From a virus: DNA of 39,246 nucleotides. A program made the position numbers and the translations under genes. Under the pieces are notes generated by a model. The model ran no database searches. It had not been told where the DNA came from and worked only from the letters and a program-made list of their open reading frames with translations. This document shows, piece after piece, positions 32,154 through 39,062 of this stretch (positions within the stretch are counted from its first letter, which is position 1; the number at the start of each line of letters is the position of its first letter). The stretch is taken from the IMG/VR virus record IMGVR_UViG_3300031784_002645, positions 1 through 39,246 of that record. One strand, given 5' to 3'.

Positions 32154-32288
32154 ATGAAGATTTTATTGAAAATACCGAAGCCAATCTGCCGTACACCTAT
32201 TCCTGCCCCACAAAAACATAAAATTGATGTACGATATACCCGAAAAGTGAAGCATAAGGAGAAAATTGATGTACGAACCTTTGGATAA
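32154..32288 (+). CDS. Tiny basic protein, 44 aa
   Basis: The 44-aa ORF starts one base after the previous stop and overlaps the methyltransferase start by 20 bases. It is rich in Lys, Arg and Pro (PKPICRTPIPAPQKHK). It contains an in-frame direct repeat, KIDVR, encoded twice by the same 15 bases. Similar tiny Pro/Lys proteins occur at this position in related phages, but I have no function. Confidence 0.55.
   Translation: MKILLKIPKPICRTPIPAPQKHKIDVRYTRKVKHKEKIDVRTFG
32220..32276 (+). repeat. 15-bp direct repeat AAAATTGATGTACGA
   Basis: The identical 15 bases occur at 32220-32234 and 32262-32276, 42 bases (14 codons) apart, so both are in frame in the tiny ORF. The second copy carries the ATG of the methyltransferase-like gene. 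AAGGAG lies just before it, whereas no ribosome site precedes the first copy. Confidence 0.8.
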
Positions 32289-32967
32289 TTGTATTTTGTA
32301 CAATGATGATTGCTTAGAGGTCATGAAACGTGACCTTTCTTATCATTATGTCATCACTTCTCCACCAGATTTTGATGAAATTGGGGAAAATCCTGATGAT
32401 TCTAGGGCAAAATGGGAAAGATTGATGTATGACACCTTTTCCATGATCAATCCAATCAATAATGTTGTTACAATTATCCTTCGTGACCGTAAATCTGGAG
32501 GAAAAGTGGTGAAAAAGCACAGTTTCATCACAGATACGATGGAAGAATTGGGTTGGATTCACAAAAGTCAAAGAATTTGGGTGCGTTCAATGAATGCAAA
32601 CCTATATCGCTTCAACTATTCCTTTATTTTAACCTTCAAAAGACCCGGAAAACAGTTTTCTCGGGAAGGTTTTAGTGATTTGTCTATTCCTGATGTACTT
32701 GAACATTTTATAAAACCAATTGAGGGTTATGTTGACAACTATCCAACTGATCTTGTATCAAATTTTCTTGATGTATATACAAATCCTGGCGAAACTGTCT
32801 TTGATCCATTTATGGGTTCGGGTAGTACCGCAGTTTCATGCATATATTCAGATAGAAAATGGGTAGGAGCAGAAATTGTTCCTGAAGTTTATCAACTTGC
32901 AGTCAATCGCTTGAATACAATTTATGATGAAAGGAACACCGAGTATGTCGGACTTAAATTTGAATGA
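32269..32967 (+). CDS. DNA methyltransferase-like protein with altered motif IV
   Basis: This 232-aa protein has the beta-class amino-methyltransferase order: motif IV (TSPPDF, residues 30-35) precedes motif I (DPFMGSGST at 179-187), and WVGAEIVPE follows as motif II. In active N6/N4 methylases the position after PP is an aromatic residue (Y/F/W); here it is Asp 34, with Phe one later. It may therefore be inactive, shifted in register, or modified in specificity. The ATG at 32269 is set by AAGGAG 7 bases upstream. T4-like phages often carry a Dam-type enzyme; this one is of a different layout. Confidence 0.75.
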   Translation: MYEPLDNCILYNDDCLEVMKRDLSYHYVITSPPDFDEIGENPDDSRAKWERLMYDTFSMINPINNVVTIILRDRKSGGKVVKKHSFITDTMEELGWIHKSQRIWVRSMNANLYRFNYSFILTFKRPGKQFSREGFSDLSIPDVLEHFIKPIEGYVDNYPTDLVSNFLDVYTNPGETVFDPFMGSGSTAVSCIYSDRKWVGAEIVPEVYQLAVNRLNTIYDERNTEYVGLKFE

Positions 32968-33139
32968 ACTTGATCATTTTAGTGATGAAGAAATTGTTCT
33001 CTTGGAGGAAATGAGTGAAATGCTTGCAGAAATGACACAAGAGGAATATGATGACTTTGTGGCCATGGTTGAAATCATGGGAAAAAAGAAAAAAGAGAAT
33101 AATTTTTTGTTGGTTGATAGAAGTGAATTTTATCATTAA
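32945..33139 (+). CDS. Small acidic protein, 64 aa
   Basis: From the ATG at 32945 (AAAGGA 9 bases upstream) the protein is strongly acidic in the first two thirds (LDHFSDEEIVLLEEMSEML), then has KKKKENN and ends DRSEFYH. It overlaps the methyltransferase-like gene by 23 bases. It resembles DNA-mimic-like small early proteins in charge, but the function is unknown. Confidence 0.65.
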   Translation: MSDLNLNELDHFSDEEIVLLEEMSEMLAEMTQEEYDDFVAMVEIMGKKKKENNFLLVDRSEFYH

Positions 33140-33150
33140 TGGGAGAAAAC

Positions 33151-33300
33151 ATGAAAGCCGAAGATACAGTGAAATTGCAAAATCAAAAAGAAGCACTGGA
33201 TGAAATTGAACAGATTGTCAAACAATGGGTAGCTAAAAGAAAGTGGCAAGAAGATTTAGATCACTATGAAGATTTAAAAAAACAATTCATGTATGGATAA
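33151..33300 (+). CDS. Small helical protein, 49 aa
   Basis: The 49-aa ORF has GGGAGA 6 bases upstream. It is predicted to be one long helix (LQNQKEALDEIEQIVKQWVA) with alternating charge, suggesting a coiled coil. The spacing to the next gene is 3 bases. No family recognised. Confidence 0.65.
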   Translation: MKAEDTVKLQNQKEALDEIEQIVKQWVAKRKWQEDLDHYEDLKKQFMYG

Positions 33301-33303
33301 ACC

Positions 33304-33480
33304 ATGTCTAAAATATATACCTCAGTAGTTAAAGAGTGTGAAGATGGTTCTGGAGATGTTTATATTGAACTTCCAGATGAAATGCTGGCAGACCTAGGAT
33401 GGAAAGAAGGTCAAACTTTGGACCTTGATATAAAAAAGGATCCAACAGGTAATGTCATTGTGTTAACTGCTGTTGCGTAA
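33304..33480 (+). CDS. AbrB/MazE-like small protein, 58 aa
   Basis: This 58-aa protein has the swapped-hairpin pattern of AbrB-type DNA-binding domains: DVYIELPDEMLADLGWKEGQ, then LDLDIKK and NVIVLTAV. It is short on basic residues, so DNA binding is doubtful. Related small AbrB-like proteins are common in T4-like phages. There is no toxin gene beside it, so an antitoxin role is not supported. Confidence 0.65.
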   Translation: MSKIYTSVVKECEDGSGDVYIELPDEMLADLGWKEGQTLDLDIKKDPTGNVIVLTAVA

Positions 33481-33501
33481 ATACAACAATCAGGTTTTCC
33501 A

Positions 33502-33530
33502 TTGACAAAACATTGGATTTATGCGATAAT
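33502..33530 (+). promoter_or_regulatory. Sigma70-type promoter of the CobT-like gene
   Basis: TTGACA (33502-33507) and GATAAT (33525-33530) are separated by 17 bases. The predicted start is near 33537, 22 bases before the ATG at 33559. The leader contains AGAGAG as a weak ribosome site and a GATATCA motif just before the ATG, also seen before the 31790 gene and, as GATATC, before the primase gene. Confidence 0.7.
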
Positions 33531-33558
33531 GTATCATCTTCAATAGAGAGATATCAAA

Positions 33559-35685
33559 ATGCAAACGACACAAGAATCCAAATCACAACTCGCCAAACTG
33601 ATGGCGACGGAAAACCTGATTGTTGAACACAAGAAAGTTCCTACCGCTTATTTCAATACAAAAGAACGTAAGCTGGTAATTCCTATTCTTAAAGATACTC
33701 TTACTCCTGAAATGTATGATCTGTTCGTAGGTCATGAAGTTGGTCATGCATTGAATACTCCCGCTGAAGGTTGGCACGATTCAGTTATTGATTTGAAAAT
33801 TCCTAAAGTTATTCTCAATATTGTAGAAGATGCGAGAATTGAGAAACTCATTAAACGCAAATATCCTGGCCTGCGTTCCTCATTCTCAAAAGCATATCGT
33901 CAACTTTACAACGATAACTTTTTTGCAACTGAAGGTGTTGATCTCAATGGTATGAATATTCTAGACCGTTTGAATATTCATTTCAAGATTGGCGCACACC
34001 TTGGCATCAAGTTCAATGAAGAAGAACTTACAATTGTTGATGAAATGAATCAATTGGAAACTTTTGATGATGTTGTTGAACTTTCTAAAAAGATTCAAGA
34101 ACTTTATCGTCAACAAAAAGAAAAACAAAAAGAAAAACGTCAAGAAGAAGAAACTCCTACTGATGAGTGGGATGATGATACCGAGTATTCATCAGAGACC
34201 ATGGATTTTGATGATGGCGAAGAAGAAGATGATGATGGTGAAGAACAAGAAAACCGTCAGTCACCAGAATTTTCTGATGAGATGGATTCTGAAGAAACTG
34301 AGAATGAAAGTTTTAATGAAGGTGAAGATAAAGTAGAATCACACACCGACGAGGCGTTTCGTAACCATGAAAAAGAACTTCTGTGTGAAGATTCAACGGA
34401 TTACAATTATGCTAATGTTCCAGAAAACCTCAATCTAGATAATATTGTAATACCATATAAGCGTATTATCAATCGTTACAAGAAAGACTCATATTATGCT
34501 GATCAAGTAGACACAAGCGTATTCAACACTTTCAAATCCAAATCAGCGAAAGTTGTTTCTTATCTTGTGAAAGAATTTGAACTCCGTAAAAATGCGGATC
34601 AAATGAAACGTGCGAGTGTTGCAAAAACTGGTGAACTCAACATGAGTAAAATTTACTCGTATAAGTTCAATGATGATATCTTCAAACGATTGACTATTGT
34701 CCCTGGTGGTAAATCTCACGGTCTTGTGATATTTCTAGACTGGTCTGGTTCAATGATTAACTATTTACACCCAACTATTAAGCAACTCTTAAATCTTGTT
34801 TTGTTCTGCAAGAAAGTAAATATTCCGTTTGAAGTATATGCATTCACAAATATGTACTATCCCGAAAGCGGTGAAAGAAAAAATGCCGAAGAGGCAGAAT
34901 ACAAAGAAAATGATGTTCTGATTCGTTCATTCAATTTGCTGAATTTATTTTCAAGTAAAATGAATGCAAGTGACATGTCTTACATGGCATCTGCTTTGCT
35001 ACACGGCTCTGCAAGTATGTATCCAAATGTAGCAAGAATGGCACACCGCATTAACGGTTTCCCACGATGGTTAGATATGCAGTACACTCCACTCAACGAA
35101 ACAATCTTTACCGCAATGAAGATTGTCCCTGAGTTTCAGAAACAGCACAAACTGCAAGTAGTCAATACTGTGTTTCTTACTGATGGTGAAGGTCACATGT
35201 TAACACAGAAAAAAGTTACTGATGGTGAATATGGTTCAAGTTCCCGTTTTATGACAACAGGAACCCAGATTGGTGTTCTGCGTCATCAAAGTACTGGAAT
35301 TTCTGAAAAAATCAAACATAGCGGATGTGAAGCATTTACTTCAGCAGCATTGAAGATATTCAAACAAGTTACAAAAAGTAATGTTGTTGGCTTCTATCTT
35401 GTAAATAGCCGTGAGTTCAGACAATCAACTTCTCGTTTGTTTCCTAAGACTGCTAACATGGATGACATCCGTGAAAAGTTCATGAAAGAAAAAAGTGTTG
35501 TCTGCACAACATCTGGCTATGATGAATATTATATTGTTCGTGCCGAAACTGATGTTGACAATGACAGTGAACTTGAAGTAAAATCAACAACTACCCGAGG
35601 TCTTGTAAACGCCTTTACTAAGTACAATACAAGTAAAGTTATTAATCGTGTTGTACTCAACCGCTTTATCGGAATGATTGCATGA
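33559..35685 (+). CDS. CobT-like metallopeptidase plus VWA domain protein, 708 aa
   Basis: The N-terminal domain has a zinc-protease motif HEVGH (H59, E60, H63) followed by IVEDARIEKLIKRKYPGL. An acidic low-complexity linker spans ~190-270. The C-terminal VWA domain carries a MIDAS in VIFLDWSGSM (D394, S396, S398). This layout is that of CobT-like proteins of T4-like cyanophages and relatives, usually annotated for cobaltochelatase, but no cobalamin gene is present. The combination resembles MoxR/VWA chaperone-like systems whose AAA+ partner (CobS-like) lies outside the window. It may remodel phage or host complexes. It has its own early-type promoter. Confidence 0.85.
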   Translation: MQTTQESKSQLAKLMATENLIVEHKKVPTAYFNTKERKLVIPILKDTLTPEMYDLFVGHEVGHALNTPAEGWHDSVIDLKIPKVILNIVEDARIEKLIKRKYPGLRSSFSKAYRQLYNDNFFATEGVDLNGMNILDRLNIHFKIGAHLGIKFNEEELTIVDEMNQLETFDDVVELSKKIQELYRQQKEKQKEKRQEEETPTDEWDDDTEYSSETMDFDDGEEEDDDGEEQENRQSPEFSDEMDSEETENESFNEGEDKVESHTDEAFRNHEKELLCEDSTDYNYANVPENLNLDNIVIPYKRIINRYKKDSYYADQVDTSVFNTFKSKSAKVVSYLVKEFELRKNADQMKRASVAKTGELNMSKIYSYKFNDDIFKRLTIVPGGKSHGLVIFLDWSGSMINYLHPTIKQLLNLVLFCKKVNIPFEVYAFTNMYYPESGERKNAEEAEYKENDVLIRSFNLLNLFSSKMNASDMSYMASALLHGSASMYPNVARMAHRINGFPRWLDMQYTPLNETIFTAMKIVPEFQKQHKLQVVNTVFLTDGEGHMLTQKKVTDGEYGSSSRFMTTGTQIGVLRHQSTGISEKIKHSGCEAFTSAALKIFKQVTKSNVVGFYLVNSREFRQSTSRLFPKTANMDDIREKFMKEKSVVCTTSGYDEYYIVRAETDVDNDSELEVKSTTTRGLVNAFTKYNTSKVINRVVLNRFIGMIA

Positions 35686-36656
35686 AGAAAGCATTAGTGA
35701 CTGGAGGTGCTGGCTATATTGGTCATCACCTCCAGAAAGAACTGAAGAAGAATGGTTACTATGTGATTGTGATGGATCGCAAACATCCGTCACAACTTAT
35801 GGCAACAAAGTATTGTGATGAGTACATTCATACTGATATAAGAAATTATGATCATATTCTTGATGAGATAGAATATGGTAAAATGTTTGATGATGATAAG
35901 TTCAGCTTTGATATTGTCTTTCATCTTGCGGGTTCCATAGAAGTAGGTGAGAGTGAAGAAATGCCTACATACTATTACGAGAACAATGTTTCTGGTACAA
36001 TCAATATCTTGAGATTGATGAAAGACTATGATTGTGATAAGATTGTATTTTCATCATCTTGTGCTGCTGAGAATCCAGAATCAGTTTATGGTCAAACAAA
36101 ACGAATGTGTGAAACCATTCTAGCAGATGCAAATAAAGAAGGAATCAATAGTGCTATTCTTAGGTACTTCAATGTTGCTGGTGCTGATCCTGACGGCGAG
36201 TTTGGTGAGAATCACCAGCCCGAAACTCATCTCATTCCCCGTATCCTTACTTTGCCTGATTTCACTGTGTATGGTAATGATTTTCCTACTCCTGACGGTA
36301 CCTGTATAAGAGACTATATACATGTATCCGACTTAGCAGATGCCCATGTGAAGGCAGCAGAATTTCTAAATGAAAGTAAAACTTCTAGCATTTTTAATCT
36401 CGGTTCTGGTACAGGTTATTCTGTTCTGGACGTTATTGCAATGGTAGAAGAAGTAACGGATACTGATTTTAAGATTAAATATAGTAATCGTAGAGCTGGT
36501 GATCCTGCTAAGTTGGTATGTGAGGATGTCGAACACTCAGAAAAAATATTAAAGTTTAAACCCAAATATGGACTAAAGGAAATAATTGCTAGTGCATATC
36601 AATGGGAAGTTAAGCAAAGGAGAACACCAAATGCTACTGTCGGAGTTTCAGATTGA
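35682..36656 (+). CDS. galE: UDP-glucose 4-epimerase (GalE)
   Basis: This 324-aa extended SDR has GGAGYIG at 8-14, FSSSCAAENPESVYGQTK with S124-S126 and catalytic Y136/K140. It also has RYFNVAGADPDGE, PDGTCIRDYIHVSDLADAH and the C-terminal RRAGDPAKL, all diagnostic of GalE. It interconverts UDP-glucose and UDP-galactose (or the N-acetyl forms). It overlaps the CobT-like gene by four bases and precedes heptose genes, so it probably supplies sugars for the 2958-11637 transferases. Confidence 0.92.
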   Translation: MKKALVTGGAGYIGHHLQKELKKNGYYVIVMDRKHPSQLMATKYCDEYIHTDIRNYDHILDEIEYGKMFDDDKFSFDIVFHLAGSIEVGESEEMPTYYYENNVSGTINILRLMKDYDCDKIVFSSSCAAENPESVYGQTKRMCETILADANKEGINSAILRYFNVAGADPDGEFGENHQPETHLIPRILTLPDFTVYGNDFPTPDGTCIRDYIHVSDLADAHVKAAEFLNESKTSSIFNLGSGTGYSVLDVIAMVEEVTDTDFKIKYSNRRAGDPAKLVCEDVEHSEKILKFKPKYGLKEIIASAYQWEVKQRRTPNATVGVSD

Positions 36657-36822
36657 TAATAGAAAAGCAACTGTATCTAAATTCTCAGATACTTATATGA
36701 TTGATTTCTTTGTTGATGGAAAACATATACAAAGAATGAGTGAAATGAGAATTAATTACGCAGAGAAATTAGCAGAAGATTTTGTACATGAAGGTTCCTC
36801 ACCAATATTTTTGGCAGAGTAA
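36631..36822 (+). CDS. Small hypothetical protein, 63 aa
   Basis: The ATG at 36631, with AAAGGAG 9 bases upstream, lies inside the end of galE (26-base overlap). A longer in-frame version from 36586 has no ribosome site. The sequence (ATVSKFSDTYMIDFFVDGKH) looks like a beta hairpin followed by a helix. Similar small proteins occur in T4-like phages, function unknown. Confidence 0.65.
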   Translation: MLLSEFQIDNRKATVSKFSDTYMIDFFVDGKHIQRMSEMRINYAEKLAEDFVHEGSSPIFLAE

Positions 36823-36823
36823 T

Positions 36824-37105
36824 ATGATGGATCAAGAAACTAAAGATAAGCATTCTAAAAGAATTCAACAAAAAGAAAATTATGTAAAGAAGCAAGTTCA
36901 AATAGCTAAAGATTATGGGTATCATAAACTGAATAGTTCTATGCACAAGTGGCGTTATCTACTTCAACCACATCGTGCCCATAAGGTACATATTTTCAAT
37001 TGTGGTGATCCTAAATGTTCTATGTGTGGTAATCCTAGAAAGTTCTTTGAGGAAGAAACCATGCAAGAAAAAAGTCATAAACAGAAAAAACTATATCAAG
37101 AATGA
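36824..37105 (+). CDS. Small Zn-binding protein with CxxxCxxC motif, 93 aa
   Basis: From the ATG at 36824 the protein has a helical basic N-terminus. It then has HKWRYLLQPHRAHK and NCGDPKCSMCGNPRKFF, a compact cysteine cluster found widely in small bacterial and phage proteins. The Cys positions suggest a single metal site, and the high Lys content suggests nucleic-acid association. It overlaps the heptose adenylyltransferase start by four bases. Function unknown. Confidence 0.75.
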   Translation: MMDQETKDKHSKRIQQKENYVKKQVQIAKDYGYHKLNSSMHKWRYLLQPHRAHKVHIFNCGDPKCSMCGNPRKFFEEETMQEKSHKQKKLYQE

Positions 37106-37494
37106 AAAAAATATTTGTTAATGGTACCTTTGATATTTTACACAGAGGTCACCTTGAGATGTTATTATTTGCCCGTGAACAAGGAGACTTTCTCACAGTA
37201 GCAGTAGACACGGATGAAAGAGTGAAAAGATTAAAAGGACCTACACGACCAATTAATCCATGTGCCGATAGAATGTTAATGTTGATGCATCTAAAGGTTG
37301 TTGATGCTGTGGCCAACTTTGATACTGATGAACAGCTTATTGATTTAATATCAAAACATGATGCTATGGTAAAAGGTTCCGACTATATAGGTAAAGATAT
37401 TGTCGGACAAGAAGTATGTAGAGAAATTATTTTCTTTGATTTAATAAAAGGATGCTCAACAAGTGAAACGATTAAACGTATTACTAATCGGTGA
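37102..37494 (+). CDS. Heptose-1-phosphate adenylyltransferase-like (HldE/RfaE C-terminal domain)
   Basis: This 130-aa enzyme has the intact cytidylyltransferase motif GTFDILHRGHLEML (H14, H17), then LKGPTRPINP and MVKGSDYIG, each conserved in RfaE-type adenylyltransferases. It should form ADP-D-glycero-D-manno-heptose from the heptose 1-phosphate. It is a free-standing protein, whereas E. coli HldE fuses this domain after the kinase. Here it precedes the kinase gene, with 32 bases of overlap. The end product would be an ADP-heptose-type donor for GT9-like enzymes. Confidence 0.85.
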   Translation: MKKIFVNGTFDILHRGHLEMLLFAREQGDFLTVAVDTDERVKRLKGPTRPINPCADRMLMLMHLKVVDAVANFDTDEQLIDLISKHDAMVKGSDYIGKDIVGQEVCREIIFFDLIKGCSTSETIKRITNR

Positions 37495-38233
37495 TATCTG
37501 TGATGATGTTTATCATTATGGTAGCGTGAACCGAATCAGCCCAGAAGCTCCCGTACCTGTATTAGAACTCACCCACACAAAAAAGCTTGCCGGTATGGCA
37601 GCAAATGTTTCTAAGAACTTACAGTCACTTGGTGCTAATGTCACCGAAGTTGTAGGAAATAAAATCTCAGTTAAAACTAGATTCATAGATGAGAAGTCTG
37701 GTCATCAACTTCTTAGATTAGATGAAGATGCAATTTCTGATCATATCTCTCTAAATGATATTCCAAAAAAAGAATACGATTGTGTTGTTATCTCTGATTA
37801 TGGTAAAGGAACTCTTACATATAAAAATATAAGAGAAATTATTGATTCATATAAATCTTTACCTATCTTCATTGACACAAAGAAACCAGATTTAGAACAA
37901 TTTGATCAGATATATCCACCTACAAATGTTTTTATTAAAATCAATTCACCCGAAAGTAAAAAGCTAACTTCATTTCACAAAAATGTGATCGTAACTGATG
38001 GTAAAAATGGAGCAAGATATAAAGGAAATAACTATCCTTGTCTACAAGTAAATGTTGCTGATGCTTGTGGTGCAGGAGATACATTCTTAGCCGCACTTGC
38101 AGTATATTACTGTGGATCAAAAGATATTCAAATTGCAATTAATTATGCTAATATAGCAGCATCACTAACAGTGCAGCATCTTGGAGTGTATGCACCAACA
38201 TTAAAGGAAATTGATGATGCGATTGTCAGGTAA
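37463..38233 (+). CDS. PfkB-family heptose kinase-like (HldE/RfaE N-terminal domain)
   Basis: This 256-aa kinase has NVLLIGDICDDVYHYG, VNRISPEAPVPVLE and GMAANVSKNLQSLGA at the N-terminal side. The catalytic ACGAGDTFLAAL (D206) lies near the C-terminus. These match the HldE kinase that phosphorylates heptose 7-phosphate at C1. It is shorter than the HldE kinase domain (about 318 aa), suggesting a minimal form. A GTG start at 37463 has AAAGGA 10 bases upstream and lies inside the adenylyltransferase gene. GmhA and GmhB are not in the window. Confidence 0.85.
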   Translation: MKRLNVLLIGDICDDVYHYGSVNRISPEAPVPVLELTHTKKLAGMAANVSKNLQSLGANVTEVVGNKISVKTRFIDEKSGHQLLRLDEDAISDHISLNDIPKKEYDCVVISDYGKGTLTYKNIREIIDSYKSLPIFIDTKKPDLEQFDQIYPPTNVFIKINSPESKKLTSFHKNVIVTDGKNGARYKGNNYPCLQVNVADACGAGDTFLAALAVYYCGSKDIQIAINYANIAASLTVQHLGVYAPTLKEIDDAIVR

Positions 38234-38576
38234 AGTAGAAAAAGGTTGGGGCCACGAAGAAATCTGGGCAACCAATGATAAGTATTGTGGTAAGATGATG
38301 CACTTTAAAAAAGGTGCAAAGTTTAGTATGCATTTTCATGCTGAGAAAGATGAAACTTGGTATGTCTTGTCTGGTGACTTTCAAGTAAATTGGATAGATA
38401 CAAAAGATGCATCGATAAAACATTCCAGATTATCAGAAGGTTCTGTTTGGCATAATCCTCCATTGATGCCGCATCAGTTAGTTTGCCACCAAGAAGGAAC
38501 TATTATTGAAGTTTCAACACCAGATTCTGTGGAAGATAACTATAGAGTTTTACCAGGAGACTCACAAAAGACTTGA
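38214..38576 (+). CDS. Cupin, sugar-phosphate isomerase-like
   Basis: This 120-aa single-domain cupin has WGHEEIWATNDKYCGKM, then FSMHFHAEKDETWYVLSGDF (His-x-His and Glu of the metal site) and a later PHQLVC and EVSTPDSVEDNYR. This resembles the mannose-6-phosphate isomerase/guanylyltransferase cupin module. ATG codons at 38214 and 38217 are both possible behind AAAGGA. It overlaps the kinase gene by 20 bases. It may isomerise or epimerise a sugar for the cluster; the specific reaction is inferred. Confidence 0.75.
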   Translation: MMRLSGKVEKGWGHEEIWATNDKYCGKMMHFKKGAKFSMHFHAEKDETWYVLSGDFQVNWIDTKDASIKHSRLSEGSVWHNPPLMPHQLVCHQEGTIIEVSTPDSVEDNYRVLPGDSQKT

Positions 38577-38601
38577 CAATTCATCCCATCTTTGATATGA
38601 T
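38573..38601 (+). promoter_or_regulatory. Sigma70-type promoter of the 38608 gene
   Basis: TTGACA (38573-38578) and TATGAT (38596-38601) are separated by exactly 17 bases. The predicted transcript start falls at about 38608, on the ATG itself. No Shine-Dalgarno is seen before that ATG. The -35 box overlaps the cupin stop codon (TGA at 38574-38576). Confidence 0.75.
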
Positions 38602-38607
38602 ACTACC

Positions 38608-38853
38608 ATGAAAGATAAAACTCCAAGCCAGCTAACTAGCGAAATCATTGACCGAATGAAACAGACACAACAGTTTCGTATTATGCGACCTGTGCCTGAT
38701 GACTTTGAGTTTCGTGGTGGTCCTGTACCTTTTACTATTTCTATCAATGCTAAGGGTGTGATGACATTTACTGTCTATGCGGTATCACTTGAAGAAGCTA
38801 ACAAGAAGATAGATGCGTATTTGAATCCATATGATGGAGATGAATCAGCATGA
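38608..38853 (+). CDS. Small hypothetical protein, 81 aa
   Basis: This acidic 81-aa protein has an N-terminal helix (PSQLTSEIIDRMKQTQQ) and a beta-rich half (PVPFTISINAKGVMTFTVYA), then a helix and NPYDGDESA. The ATG lies at the predicted start point of its promoter and has no ribosome site, so translation may be leaderless. It overlaps the next gene by four bases. No family recognised. Confidence 0.7.
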   Translation: MKDKTPSQLTSEIIDRMKQTQQFRIMRPVPDDFEFRGGPVPFTISINAKGVMTFTVYAVSLEEANKKIDAYLNPYDGDESA

Positions 38854-39062
38854 GATGGAAGTTGAAAAATCCCGAACCTAAGATAGGTGATATTCGTCAT
38901 TTAAAAGCATTTGCATTGTTTCCCACTATTGTTGGTGAATACATAGTTTGGTTAGAAAGTTGGCAAGTAACAGAAGAATATATGTTAAGTCTTGATGCAG
39001 CAGGTGCACCAAGACCAGAGTGGACAGAAGTATCACGGAGAACTTTAGATTATGACTTTTGA
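38850..39062 (+). CDS. Small hypothetical protein, 70 aa
   Basis: This ATGA-coupled 70-aa protein contains KNPEPKIGDIRHLKAFALFP and a WLESWQVTEEYM segment, then RPEWTEVSRRTL. Such short Trp-rich proteins recur in T4-like early regions, without known function. It overlaps the downstream partial gene by 11 bases. Confidence 0.65.
   Translation: MRWKLKNPEPKIGDIRHLKAFALFPTIVGEYIVWLESWQVTEEYMLSLDAAGAPRPEWTEVSRRTLDYDF

Noticed and set aside
31804-32196. 130-codon ORF on the minus strand
   Set aside because: It is opposite a conserved + strand gene that has a consensus promoter and a ribosome site. No minus-strand signal supports it.
33304-33480. Toxin-antitoxin pair around the AbrB-like gene
   Set aside because: The neighbouring small proteins show no toxin motif. 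AbrB-like singletons are common in T4-like phages.
33476-33484. GTAAATA after the AbrB-like gene as a late promoter
   Set aside because: It lacks the TATA first half of the octamer, and a good sigma70 promoter lies just downstream.
34064-34336. 90-codon + strand ORF inside the CobT-like gene
   Set aside because: It is a frame shadow of the acidic GAA/GAT-rich linker that gives a Lys/Met-rich, low-complexity product with no ribosome site. It is unlike the nested gene at 14081.
33559-35685. True cobalamin (cobaltochelatase) function for the CobT-like protein
   Set aside because: No cobalamin-pathway gene lies in the window. HExxH and VWA domains occur in many non-cobalamin proteins.
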